DNA of 54,849 nucleotides from Candidatus Rokuibacteriota bacterium. Lineage in GTDB: Bacteria; Methylomirabilota; Methylomirabilia; Rokubacteriales; CSP1-6. Positions 43,105-51,365 of this stretch are shown here, in pieces (within the stretch, counting starts at the first letter, position 1; every line of letters starts with the position of its first letter). The notes below the pieces were generated by a model. That model searched no databases. It worked only from the letters and a program-made list of their open reading frames with translations, and had not been told where the DNA came from. The DNA is taken from the NCBI GenBank assembly GCA_003220615.1, contig QHTB01000208.1:1-54849 (forward strand), written 5' to 3'. The position numbers were made by a program, and so were the translations under genes.

Positions 43105-43155
43105 ATGGACAGCAGTACGGAGAGACCGATCACCCGAGGGGAGGCCCGCCGATGA
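43105..43155 (+). CDS. 16-residue micro-ORF coupled to the zinc-ribbon gene
   Basis: ATG at 43105 has GAGGAG seven bases upstream and encodes a 16-residue charged peptide ([16 protein letters not shown]) whose TGA overlaps the next ATG (ATGA at 43152-43155). The strong ribosome-binding site plus the overlap suggests a translated leader that couples translation to the downstream gene. It is too short to assign a function. Confidence 0.45.
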   Translation: MDSSTERPITRGEARR

Positions 43156-43367
43156 GTGTCTGCGTGCAGTGTGCGCAGCCGACGCTCGGCCCCGATGACC
43201 TCTGCTCCCACCACACGGTTGGCCATGGAGCGGACTGGGCGACGGGGAACCGCATCATGTGTGACTTCCTTCATCGCGGCGTCGTGCCAGCAGCCATGCC
43301 GGACGACGTCCCCGACCCGTCCATCGAGTTCCTTGTCGATACCCTCGAAGTCGCCCTGACGCCTTGA
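43152..43367 (+). CDS. 71-residue putative zinc-ribbon protein
   Basis: The ATG at 43152 has GGGGAGG upstream. The product starts CVQC and has CSHH 15 residues later ([20 protein letters not shown]), a CxxC...CxxH pattern that could bind zinc. A hydrophilic rest follows ([20 protein letters not shown]). It ends 11 bases before the ATPase start codon, so both are probably in one operon. I do not recognise a family. Confidence 0.6.
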   Translation: MSVCVQCAQPTLGPDDLCSHHTVGHGADWATGNRIMCDFLHRGVVPAAMPDDVPDPSIEFLVDTLEVALTP

Positions 43368-43378
43368 GGAGCGCGACC

Positions 43379-45010
43379 ATGAAGACGTTGCAGATCGACG
43401 TGCTCGAAGACGACCTTGGCGCGACGCGCTACGCGGTCGCGCAGGACTTCAGGCAAAGCGAGCGGCTGCTGGAGGCACTCCGCCAGGCGCGCGAAGAAAT
43501 CGCGACGCTGAGGGAGGAGGTCGACAAGCTCTGCGCACCGCCGTCGACCTACGGCGTGTACCTCTCGGCCGGTGAAGACGACACCGTCGACGTCCTCGCG
43601 CAGGGCCGCAAGGTCAAGGTCAGGCTGCACCCGGCCATCAAGGCCGAGTCGTTGCGGCCGGGACAGGAATTGGTTCTGAACGACGCGCTCAACGTCATCG
43701 CGGCGGCGGGGTACGAGATCCAGGGCGACGTGGTCGTGCTGAAGGAGCGCCTCGACGGCGAGCGGGCCATCGTCACGCTGCGCGCCGACGGCGAGAAGAT
43801 CGCCGTCATCGCCGATCCACTCCGCTCGATGCGCCTGAACCCCGGCGACCAGCTGTTGATGGATCCGAAGTCTGGCTACGTGCTCGAGCGACTACCGAAG
43901 AGCGAGGTACAGGATCTCGCGCTCGAAGAGGTGCCCGACGTCGGCTATGAGGACGTCGGAGGTCTGAGCGCCCAGATCCATGCCATCGAGGACGCCGTCG
44001 AGCTTCCGTACCTCTACGCCGACGACTACAAGGAGCACAAGCTCAGGCCCACGAAGGGCGTGCTGCTCTACGGTCCTCCGGGCTGCGGCAAGACGATGAT
44101 CGCGAAGGCGGTGGCCAACAGTCTGGCGCAGAAAGTCTCGAAGGAGCGCGGGGAGACGATCAACGGGTACTTCCTGAACGTCAAGGGACCGGAGCTGCTC
44201 GACAAGTTCGTGGGCGAGACAGAGCGTAAAATCCGCGAGGTGTTCCGGAAGGCCAAGGAAAAAGCGGCCGACGACGTGCCGGTCGTCATCTTCTTCGACG
44301 AGATGGACGCGCTGTTCCGGACGCGCGGCAGCGGCATCTCGTCGGACGTCGAGCACACGATCGTCCCGCAGTTCCTGACGGAGGTCGACGGTGTCGAGGG
44401 CCTGCGCAACGTCGTCGTCATCGGCGCCTCGAACCGGCCGGATCTCATCGATCCGGCCATCCTGCGGCCGGGCCGCCTCGACGTGAAGATCAAGATCGAC
44501 CGCCCGGATCGCGCCGCCGCCGGCGACATCTTCCACAAGTACCTCACGCCCGATCTCCCCGTGGCGACCGACGAGATCCGGGAGCACGGCGACGTCCAGA
44601 CGGCCATCGACGCGATGATCGGGGCTGCGCTGGACACGATGTACAGCCGCGAAGAGGAGAATCGGTTCCTCGAGGTCACCTACGCCAACGGCGAGAAGGA
44701 CGTCCTTTACTTCAATGATTTCGCCTCAGGCGCCATGATCGAGTCCGTGGTGCGGCGGGCCAAGAAGCTCGCGCTCAAGCGCCTGATCGGCGGCGCCGCC
44801 AAAGGCCTCACCACCGACGACGTGCTCGCCGCCGTGCGCGAGGAGTTCAAGGAGAACGAGGATCTTCCGAACACGACCAACCCGGACGACTGGGCGAAGA
44901 TCGCCGGCAAGAAAGGTGAGCGCATCGTGTACATCAAGTCCCTCGTCGGCCACGCCAGCAAACCACCGCGGAGCGTCGAGAATGTCGTCCCCACGGGTCA
45001 GTACCTGTAG
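43379..45010 (+). CDS. mpa: Proteasome-associated AAA ATPase (ARC/Mpa-like)
   Basis: The 543-residue protein follows the ARC/Mpa layout: a short N-terminal coiled coil (about 24-52), tandem OB-fold region (about 55-175), then one AAA domain with Walker A GPPGCGKT (232-239), Walker B FFDEMD (305-310) and the arginine-finger region ([18 protein letters not shown]). It ends in GQYL, the tail by which Mpa docks to the 20S proteasome. The start is ATG 43379 with GAGGAG; a TTG five codons upstream was rejected. No prcBA, pup, dop or pafA genes are in the window, so partners lie elsewhere or the ATPase acts alone. Confidence 0.9.
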   Translation: MKTLQIDVLEDDLGATRYAVAQDFRQSERLLEALRQAREEIATLREEVDKLCAPPSTYGVYLSAGEDDTVDVLAQGRKVKVRLHPAIKAESLRPGQELVLNDALNVIAAAGYEIQGDVVVLKERLDGERAIVTLRADGEKIAVIADPLRSMRLNPGDQLLMDPKSGYVLERLPKSEVQDLALEEVPDVGYEDVGGLSAQIHAIEDAVELPYLYADDYKEHKLRPTKGVLLYGPPGCGKTMIAKAVANSLAQKVSKERGETINGYFLNVKGPELLDKFVGETERKIREVFRKAKEKAADDVPVVIFFDEMDALFRTRGSGISSDVEHTIVPQFLTEVDGVEGLRNVVVIGASNRPDLIDPAILRPGRLDVKIKIDRPDRAAAGDIFHKYLTPDLPVATDEIREHGDVQTAIDAMIGAALDTMYSREEENRFLEVTYANGEKDVLYFNDFASGAMIESVVRRAKKLALKRLIGGAAKGLTTDDVLAAVREEFKENEDLPNTTNPDDWAKIAGKKGERIVYIKSLVGHASKPPRSVENVVPTGQYL

Positions 45011-45020
45011 GAGTAGCGCG

Positions 45021-45761
45021 CTACCCCGCTTTCGGAGGGTTCGAAGCGCCGCCGGCCGGCGTGATGCCGAGCCGCGACGCGAAGCGCACGAGCTCCGCCA
45101 CCGAGCCCGCCTGCATCTTCGCCATCACGTGCCCTCGCTGCTCCTTCACCGTCGCCTCGCTCGTGCCCAGCTCGGCGGCGATCTGCTTGTTGAGCAGACC
45201 GGTCACGATCCACGCCAGGACGTCACGTTCGCGCGGGGTGAGCGACGCGTAGCGGCGGCTCAGCTCGGCCCGCTCCGCGCGGTCCGCGCGCATCGTCCGG
45301 TCGCGCTCGATCGCGCTGCGGATGGCGTCGAGGAGGTTCTGCTGGCGGAACGGCTTCGTCAGGAACTCCACGGCGCCGGCCTTCATGGCCTGGACCGACA
45401 TAGGGATGTCGCCATGCCCGGTGAGAAAGACGATTGGCAATGCCGCGTCCGTCTCGGCCAGCTCGCGCTGCAGGTCCAGACCGCTCAGACCTGGCAGGCG
45501 CACGTCGAGCACGAGGCATCCCGGCGCATCGGGGCGCCGGGCCCCCAGGAACGCGCGCGCATTGGCGAACGTCTCGACCTTGAACCCCACCGACGAGATG
45601 AGCCGCCCCAGCGAGTCCCGGACGGACGCGTCGTCGTCGACCACGAAGACGACGGAAGCCGTCGCCGACGCGGCGGGGTCGGCGCGACGCGATACGTCAC
45701 GTCGTCCAGGATGTTCCGTGTCACTCACAGCCAGCTGCCCGGAACGAGTGCTCGCTGCCAT
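45021..45761 (-). CDS. FixJ/NarL-type response regulator with LuxR-type HTH
   Basis: The 246-residue protein has an extra N-terminal stretch of about 35 residues. A receiver domain follows, with acidic pocket VDDD (41-44), phospho-Asp at about 86 (CLVLDVRLPG) and Lys at about 136 (FLTKPF). A LuxR-type helix-turn-helix spans about 168-230 (LTPRERDVLAWIVTGLLNKQ; LGTSEATVKEQRGHVMAKMQ). It is the only full DNA-binding response regulator in the window and the obvious candidate for the box-binding protein. The start at ATG 45761 has GAGGTGG. It is downstream of receiver, kinase and receiver genes on the same strand and converges on the ATPase gene. Confidence 0.94.
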   Translation of the reverse strand: MAASTRSGQLAVSDTEHPGRRDVSRRADPAASATASVVFVVDDDASVRDSLGRLISSVGFKVETFANARAFLGARRPDAPGCLVLDVRLPGLSGLDLQRELAETDAALPIVFLTGHGDIPMSVQAMKAGAVEFLTKPFRQQNLLDAIRSAIERDRTMRADRAERAELSRRYASLTPRERDVLAWIVTGLLNKQIAAELGTSEATVKEQRGHVMAKMQAGSVAELVRFASRLGITPAGGASNPPKAG

Positions 45762-45794
45762 CTGCCACCTCGAGCCGGAAGTCTGTCGTGCTCT

Positions 45795-46172
45795 TCACGC
45801 CGCGCCGATCGCGCTACGTATAGCCTCGAGAAGAGCGGGCCCCCGGACTGGCTTCTCCAGGAACGCGATTGCACCCACCTGGAGCGTGCGCTGCCGCATG
45901 TCGTCGTCGCCGTGGGCTGTCACAATGATCACCGGGATCCGCGTGTCCGACTCGGCCAGATGCCTCATGAGGCCGAGACCACCCATGCCCGGCATCTGCA
46001 GATCGAGAACGAGACAGCTCGTCTTGTCGAGCGAGCCTGATTCCAGGAACACCTCCGCCGATTCGAAGGTCTCGACGCGGAGCCCCACCGACGTCAAGAG
46101 ATTCCGCAGAGACCGGCGCAACGATGCATCGTCGTCGACGATCGAAACCATCCGTCCGTTCTGCTCAGTCAT
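45795..46172 (-). CDS. Single-domain response regulator (receiver only)
   Basis: The 125-residue receiver has VDDD, phospho-Asp in CLVLDLQMPG and Lys in FLEKPV, with no output domain. It closely resembles the receiver at 48.8 kb; the two flank the large kinase. A single-domain receiver can be a phosphate sink or a phosphorelay intermediate. It has its own box promoter, which overlaps the end of the kinase gene, and is followed by the FixJ-type gene 33 bases on. Confidence 0.93.
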   Translation of the reverse strand: MTEQNGRMVSIVDDDASLRRSLRNLLTSVGLRVETFESAEVFLESGSLDKTSCLVLDLQMPGMGGLGLMRHLAESDTRIPVIIVTAHGDDDMRQRTLQVGAIAFLEKPVRGPALLEAIRSAIGAA

Positions 46173-46214
46173 CCGATTCGCCAGTCGCGGTCGTCTTGAG
46201 ACTCATTAGTTGCC

Positions 46215-46261
46215 ATCGTATGGAGCCGGGCGGAGGCGAGTCTACCCTACCTTCGTCGGGT
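46215..46261 (-). promoter_or_regulatory. Box promoter of the second receiver gene
   Basis: The minus-strand box ACCCGACGAAGGTAGGGT (46244-46261) is followed by AGA, and TACGAT (46215-46220) begins 23 bases further on. The TAG stop of the upstream histidine kinase is formed by the last base of the box plus the following AG, so the kinase C terminus (YPTKVG) is encoded by the box. The ATG of the receiver is 72 bases from the box. Confidence 0.75.
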
Positions 46262-48773
46262 ACGGTCCCTTCGCGACAGGAAGAGCGAAGTGGAAGACGG
46301 CGCCATGCGGGCGGTTGGGGGTGGTCCACAGTTGGCCGCCATGCGCCTCGATGATCGAGCGGCTGATCGATAACCCCATGCCCATCCCGCCGGGCTTGGT
46401 CGTGAAGAAGGCGCTGAACACGTGATCCAGGTGGTTCGCGGCGATGCCGATGCCGGTGTCCTGCACGGCCACACTGACGTGATCGTCGTCGTCCGGCTCG
46501 GATCGGATGATCAGCCTCCGCGGCCGGCCGGTCACCGTCCCCATCGCCTCGACCGCGTTCATCACGAGGTTGAGCAAAACCTGCTGCAGCTGGATCCGGT
46601 CGCCCAGCACCGGGGGCAGCTTCGAGGCGAGGTCCAGCATCAGCGAGATTTCCTGATGACGCAGCTCGGCCCGCACGAGCGGCACGACGTCGCGAACGAC
46701 GTCGTTGAGGTCTACCGCATCCTTGCGTGGCGCACCCTTACTTGCCAGTTGGCGGATCCGCTGAATCACCTCCCCCGCCCGGTGGCCGTCTCGCACGATG
46801 GCGTCAAGCGCCCCCCTCACGCTCTCGAGGTCGGGAGGCGCGGCGGCGAGCCAGTTCAGGGAGGCGTTGGCATCGGCGACGATGGCCGCGAGCGGCTGGT
46901 TCACCTCGTGGGCGATGGACGCGGTCATCTCGCCCACCATGGTAACGCGGCTGACGTGGGCGAGCTCGGCCTGGGCCTGCGCGGCCCGCTGCTCGGCGTG
47001 CTTGCGCTGGGTCACGTCGATCATGGTGATCAGCAACCGCTCGAACCCTTTCGCGGTCGGCGGGAAGGTGATGGTGAACAGGGCGGTCAGCTGGCGGCCC
47101 TCAAGATCTTGCAGGGTGATCTCCCCCTCGCGGGAGGTCCAGCCCTCGGCGATGTTGACCAGCAGGTCGACGAAGGTGGCCCGCGTTTCGGGAGTCCGGA
47201 GCTTGTCGAGCGAGGCCAACAGATCGGCCTTGCTCCTCGCGCGGAACATCTTCACCGTTTCCTCGTTGACGTCGAGGACGCGCACGAGGCGGTCAAGGCG
47301 GCGGACCACGTCCCAATGCGCGGCGAAGTACTGGCGGAAATCGCGCACGCCCTGAGCCTTCAGCTCGTCGATCATGGCTTTGGCCCCGGAGAAATCCTGC
47401 TCCCAGATCGAGACCCCGGTGGATTCGAAGATCGAGCGGTGGCGCTGCTCGCTCTCGCGCAGCCGGCGGAACATCGTCAGGCTCGTCAGGGCATCCGAAA
47501 GCCGCCGGCCGGTCGCCTGGAAGAGGACTTCCTCGCGCCGCGTCCAGACGCGCGGGTACGAGCACTGGCTGAGTCCGAACATGTACGGGAGATCGCCCTT
47601 GGGGTACAGCGCCATGACGATCCGCGACTGGATGCCGAAGAGCTTCCCCTCCTCGGGCGACAGCGCATGCTCTGACTCCGGGTCGAAGCGGACGGGCCCG
47701 CTCGCCGCCCGCACGATCCGGTGCACGGTGACGCTGTCCGGGTGCAGCGGAAAATCCTCGCCCACGCCGAAGCGGCCGGGAAACTCGGGTCGCGCACGGT
47801 GCATCGTGTGCCTGACGGAGGAGGCCTCCGGATCGCACGGATACACCAGCCAGGCGCGATCGCACTGGAAGATCGAGAGCGTCGCGTCGCGCACATCGCT
47901 CATCATCTGCTCGAGGTCGTTCGTCCCCTGGATCGCGCGGTTCACGTGGTCCATGCTCTCGATCATCCACCGACGCTCCTGGCGGTCCTCCTCCGCCTCC
48001 TTGTGCTCGGTGATGTCCTCGGAGGCGACCAGGACGATGGGCTCGCCGCCCGCCCGGCGCATCGCTTTGGCCGTCTCGCGCACCCACAGCACCGTGCCGT
48101 CCTTGCGCACCTTGCGGAGGTCCCAGCGGAACGGGCGGCCGAGCTGCTGCAGGCAGACAGCGACGTGCGCCTGAACGGCTTGTCGATCGGGTCCGTAGAA
48201 GACCTTCAGCATCGACTGGCCGACCAGCTCGTCGACGCTGTAGCCGAGCTGCTCGGCGCCGAATGGATTGACGGACACGACCGTGCCGGCGGCATCCACC
48301 ATGAAGTACATGGTCGGGTTGTTCTCGAACACCGCCCGCCATTGCTCTTCGCTCTCCCGCAGGCGCTCGTTGCTCCGCTCGAGATCGGCTGTCCGCTCAC
48401 GAACGCGCGTCTCCAGCTGCGCCCGCGCGCGCTCGAGCAAATCCTGCGCCTTTCGTCGCGCGGCGCTCACCGTGGCCATGAACAGCCCGAGCAGTGCGAA
48501 GATGATGAAGCCGGGCCGCTCGGGCGGGTCGACGAGGAAGGAATAGATCGGCGGCGTGAAGTAGTAAGCAAACGCCAGCGTGGCCAGGACCCAGGCGACG
48601 AGCGCCGGTCGCAGGCCACAGACCCAGCCCGTGATCAGGATGGCGACCAGTGACAGCTGACCGCCGACCAGCGTCACGGGTCGTAGCCACAGCGCCAGGA
48701 TGACGGCGACCGTCACGCAGAGAACGGCGATGCCGTATCGGACGATGGCGGATCGCGCGACGTGACGCTGCAT
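46242..48773 (-). CDS. Membrane sensor histidine kinase with PAS, GAF-like and PAS-like sensors
   Basis: The 843-residue kinase starts with a DUF4118/KdpD-like set of four helices (about 10-100). A coiled coil follows, then a PAS domain (FENNPTMYFMVDAAGTVVSV) with PAC (ASEDITEHKEAEED), a GAF-like domain (about 275-440), a second PAS-like domain and a HisKA with phospho-His at about 622 (SIAHEVNQP). The HATPase ends GMGMGLSISRSIIEAHGGQL. ATG 48773 with GAGGG was chosen over GTG 48788. It lies between two receiver genes in an operon ending with the FixJ-type regulator, its probable partners. The transmitter resembles the three other kinases in the window. Confidence 0.93.
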   Translation of the reverse strand: MQRHVARSAIVRYGIAVLCVTVAVILALWLRPVTLVGGQLSLVAILITGWVCGLRPALVAWVLATLAFAYYFTPPIYSFLVDPPERPGFIIFALLGLFMATVSAARRKAQDLLERARAQLETRVRERTADLERSNERLRESEEQWRAVFENNPTMYFMVDAAGTVVSVNPFGAEQLGYSVDELVGQSMLKVFYGPDRQAVQAHVAVCLQQLGRPFRWDLRKVRKDGTVLWVRETAKAMRRAGGEPIVLVASEDITEHKEAEEDRQERRWMIESMDHVNRAIQGTNDLEQMMSDVRDATLSIFQCDRAWLVYPCDPEASSVRHTMHRARPEFPGRFGVGEDFPLHPDSVTVHRIVRAASGPVRFDPESEHALSPEEGKLFGIQSRIVMALYPKGDLPYMFGLSQCSYPRVWTRREEVLFQATGRRLSDALTSLTMFRRLRESEQRHRSIFESTGVSIWEQDFSGAKAMIDELKAQGVRDFRQYFAAHWDVVRRLDRLVRVLDVNEETVKMFRARSKADLLASLDKLRTPETRATFVDLLVNIAEGWTSREGEITLQDLEGRQLTALFTITFPPTAKGFERLLITMIDVTQRKHAEQRAAQAQAELAHVSRVTMVGEMTASIAHEVNQPLAAIVADANASLNWLAAAPPDLESVRGALDAIVRDGHRAGEVIQRIRQLASKGAPRKDAVDLNDVVRDVVPLVRAELRHQEISLMLDLASKLPPVLGDRIQLQQVLLNLVMNAVEAMGTVTGRPRRLIIRSEPDDDDHVSVAVQDTGIGIAANHLDHVFSAFFTTKPGGMGMGLSISRSIIEAHGGQLWTTPNRPHGAVFHFALPVAKGPYPTKVG

Positions 48774-48804
48774 CAGGCACGCCCTCACTGGCAGAAGACG
48801 GCCA

Positions 48805-49182
48805 TCACGTCGAGGCGAGCGCTGCCCGTACGGTGTCGAGCAGGACGGGAGACCGGACGGGCTTCTCCAGAAACGCGACGGCCCCGGCTTCGAGCGATTG
48901 CCGCCGCGTCTCGTCCTCCCCGTGAGCCGTCAGGATGATGACCGGAATCCGTGAGCCGCTGGCGGCCAGGTGTCTCAGCAGATCGAGGCCGTTCATCCCG
49001 GCCATACGCACGTCGAGCACCACGCAGCCGATTTCGTCTCGATCGCCAGACTGGAGAAAGGCCTCCGCGGACTCGAACGTCTCGACGCGATAGCCGACGG
49101 ACATCAGGAGGTTGCGGAGGGAACGACGCAGGGAGGAGTCGTCGTCCACAATGCCGATCACGCGCCCCTCTCGTCTAGCCAT
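48805..49182 (-). CDS. Single-domain response regulator (receiver only)
   Basis: The 125-residue receiver has VDDD, phospho-Asp in CVVLDVRMAG and Lys in FLEKPV; there is no output domain. It is a close paralogue of the one at 45.8 kb. It is the first gene of the minus-strand signalling operon and has a two-box promoter 78 bases upstream. The kinase gene begins 31 bases after its stop. Confidence 0.93.
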   Translation of the reverse strand: MARREGRVIGIVDDDSSLRRSLRNLLMSVGYRVETFESAEAFLQSGDRDEIGCVVLDVRMAGMNGLDLLRHLAASGSRIPVIILTAHGEDETRRQSLEAGAVAFLEKPVRSPVLLDTVRAALAST

Positions 49183-49230
49183 GCGCCATTGCCGGCCCTC
49201 CGTCGACGGGGTAGGCTCGACCCTGCTCCG

Positions 49231-49309
49231 ATCCTAGGGTCCGCTGCCGATCCACGTCTACCCGACCTTCGTCTGGTCCGGACGGGCGTCAACCCTACCT
49301 TCGTCGGGT
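49231..49309 (-). promoter_or_regulatory. Two-box promoter of the signalling operon
   Basis: The proximal minus-strand box ACCAGACGAAGGTCGGGT (49260-49277) is followed by AGA, and TAGGAT (49231-49236) begins 23 bases further on. A second box ACCCGACGAAGGTAGGGT (49292-49309) lies 32 bp upstream. The boxes also lie upstream of the divergent plus-strand kinase, but on that strand no TANNNT sits at the expected distance. Confidence 0.75.
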
Positions 49310-49625
49310 TGGGCATTGGCGGGATCGGAACGGCCGCCACGACAACGTGCCTCTCGCTGACATGCTGACCTCCTCCTTCTCTGCCACTCTCCGTTCCGCC
49401 GCACGCGCGCGCTCGCCATTCCATATGGCTCAGGGCTTTCCGCAAGAACAGGGCCCTTGCGCTCGACCTTGCCGCGGCACACAATCCCTGGGGCCTACGA
49501 GCCGGGCGGCAGCGCGCGGCCGTGAGCACTCGGCGCGGCCGAACGCGAGAGCCGTACGAGCTCGTAAAGGCGGCCACACGACGTGCGCTCTGCCCGCGCA
49601 CCGTTATGCGCGATTAGTGGAAAGC
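49310..49625. other. Leader region upstream of the MASE4 kinase
   Basis: About 315 bases hold no gene I can support. On the minus strand a very strong AAGGAGGAGG ribosome-binding site (about 49370-49379) precedes an ATG at 49363 that opens only 22 codons and stops inside the distal promoter box (49295). No known RNA or clear promoter for the plus-strand kinase is visible. Confidence 0.4.
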
Positions 49626-51272
49626 ATGGTGAAGACACGGTCTGCCGCTCCGGAGGTGCAGGCCTTCACCATCTCCAGCCTGCCGCCAAGCCCGGCGCAA
49701 CGGCGGCTCGCCCTCGGCGTGGTGCTGGCACTGATGGCGGCGTTCGTCGTGGCGGCGGGGCCACTGTCGACCGTCCCACTGGCGCGCATCGACGCCTTCG
49801 TCCCGATGTATGTCGCGGCGATGTTCGTGAGCGACGGGATCACCGCAGTCCTGCTGTTCGCCCAGTTCGCCATCCTGCGCTCCCACGCGCTGCTGGCGAT
49901 CGCGAGCGGGTATCTCTTCACCGCGCTCATCGTAATTCCCTACGGGCTGACGTTCCCTGGCGCATTTGCGCCCGAAGGGCTACTCGGCGCCGGGCTGCAG
50001 AGCCCCCCTTGGCTCTACTTCCTGTGGCATGTCGGCTTTCCCCTGTCCGTGACCGCCTATGCGCTGCTGAAGAATGCTGATCCGTCAAAGCAACGTTGGA
50101 AGGGCACGCTTACCACGGCGAGCCTTTTGAGCGCTGCCGTGGTCGTGGCCGCGGTGTGCGCAGCGACATTGCTCGTTACCGCGGGCCATGCGCTGCTGCC
50201 CAGACTGTTGCGCGATACGGTTTCCTCAGCCGGCCCGCTATACCAATCTTCCGCCGCACGCATAGTGCTGGTAAACGCCGTCGTCGCGCTCATGGTGCTC
50301 TGGATCCGCCGGGGTTCGGTGCTCGATCTGTGGCTGATGGTGGTGCTGTGCGACTATGTGATCGAGATCTCTCTGTTCATGATTCCCGTGGTGGTTAACC
50401 GCTATTCCTTCGGCTGGTATGCCGGCCGGTTCTTCGGGCTCATCTCCGGGACCCTTGTCCTGTTCGTGCTGCTGTACGAGATCACGACTCTTTACGCGCG
50501 GCTGGTCAATGCGATCCTGTCCCAGCGTCGCGAGCGTGAAGCTCGCCTGATGACGGGGGACGCGGTATCGGCTTCCATAGCTCACGAGGTCAACCAGCCC
50601 CTCTCAGCGATGATTGCGAATGCCGACGCCGGACTCAACTGGCTCACTCGAGCCGTTCCCGATCTCGAGGAGGCGAAGGCTGCGTTTACCCACATCGCTG
50701 CCGATGGTCATCGTGCAGGAGCCGTCATCGCCGGCACTCGCGCAATGTTCAAGAAGGACGTCCGGGCCCGAACCACGCTCGACGTCAACGAGATCATTCG
50801 GGGTGTTCTCGCCGTGGTCCACGACGAGTTGGAGCGGCACCGGGTGTCCGTTCGAGTCGAGCTCACCGACTCTCTGCCATGGGTGAACGGGGATCGCGTA
50901 CAGCTCCAGCAGGTGCTTCTGAACTTGACCACGAATGCGATCGAATCGATGGCGACCGCGGACGGGGCACGGGCGCTCGGCGTGACGTCGGAGATCCACA
51001 CCTCCGGCGGGGTGCTGGTATCGGTGAAGGACACCGGGACGGGAGTGGCCCCGGAGGACGTCGACCGCATCTTCGCTCCGCTCTTCACGACCAAAGGCCA
51101 CGGAATGGGGATGGGGCTCTCGATCTCGCGCTCGATCATCGAAGCTCACGACGGCCGCCTGTGGTCCGCGCCGAACGCCCCCCGCGGCAGCGTCTTTCAC
51201 TTCGTCCTACCGGCCGACACCGCCATGGCGGCCGGCCGTCAGGCGGCGCGCCACGCTGGCGCGGGTCGCTGA
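49626..51272 (+). CDS. Membrane sensor histidine kinase with MASE4-like sensor
   Basis: The 548-residue kinase has about eight N-terminal membrane helices (residues about 28-290: LALGVVLALMAAFVVAAGPL; FGWYAGRFFGLISGTLVLFV), a layout matching the MASE4 integral membrane sensor. HisKA follows directly (phospho-His at about 320, SIAHEVNQP), then a HATPase with N box QVLLNLTTNAIESM and GMGMGLSISRSIIEAHDGRL. The start ATG 49626 has GTGGAAAG upstream; the long open frame before it (from 49347) is Arg/Pro-rich and was excluded. It diverges from the receiver-kinase-receiver-FixJ operon and likely feeds the same regulators. Confidence 0.92.
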   Translation: MVKTRSAAPEVQAFTISSLPPSPAQRRLALGVVLALMAAFVVAAGPLSTVPLARIDAFVPMYVAAMFVSDGITAVLLFAQFAILRSHALLAIASGYLFTALIVIPYGLTFPGAFAPEGLLGAGLQSPPWLYFLWHVGFPLSVTAYALLKNADPSKQRWKGTLTTASLLSAAVVVAAVCAATLLVTAGHALLPRLLRDTVSSAGPLYQSSAARIVLVNAVVALMVLWIRRGSVLDLWLMVVLCDYVIEISLFMIPVVVNRYSFGWYAGRFFGLISGTLVLFVLLYEITTLYARLVNAILSQRREREARLMTGDAVSASIAHEVNQPLSAMIANADAGLNWLTRAVPDLEEAKAAFTHIAADGHRAGAVIAGTRAMFKKDVRARTTLDVNEIIRGVLAVVHDELERHRVSVRVELTDSLPWVNGDRVQLQQVLLNLTTNAIESMATADGARALGVTSEIHTSGGVLVSVKDTGTGVAPEDVDRIFAPLFTTKGHGMGMGLSISRSIIEAHDGRLWSAPNAPRGSVFHFVLPADTAMAAGRQAARHAGAGR

Positions 51273-51318
51273 GACGTTTGACCGATCGTTCGTTGCCTGC
51301 GTCGATAACTGGTAAGTG

Positions 51319-51353
51319 TCCTCGGCACAGGCGGCGGCCGCCCATGCCGAGGA
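51319..51353. terminator. Bidirectional terminator hairpin between convergent genes
   Basis: TCCTCGGCA (51319-51327) and TGCCGAGGA (51345-51353) are perfect 9-bp inverted repeats, with further GGC/GCC pairing in the 17-base interior. The hairpin lies between the kinase stop (51272) and the phosphoketolase stop (51366), where a shared terminator is expected. There is no T-tract. Confidence 0.65.
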
Positions 51354-51365
51354 TCTCCGTTCAAC

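Noticed and set aside
45013-45024. GTAGCGCGCTAC palindrome between the ATPase and FixJ-type genes
   Set aside because: A 12-base palindrome with only a 4-bp stem when folded; it overlaps the regulator stop codon and is too weak to call a terminator.
49310-49330. Divergent promoter for the MASE4 kinase from the boxes at 49.26-49.31 kb
   Set aside because: On the plus strand no TANNNT lies 22-23 bases after either box, unlike the minus strand, so the boxes are assigned to the receiver operon.
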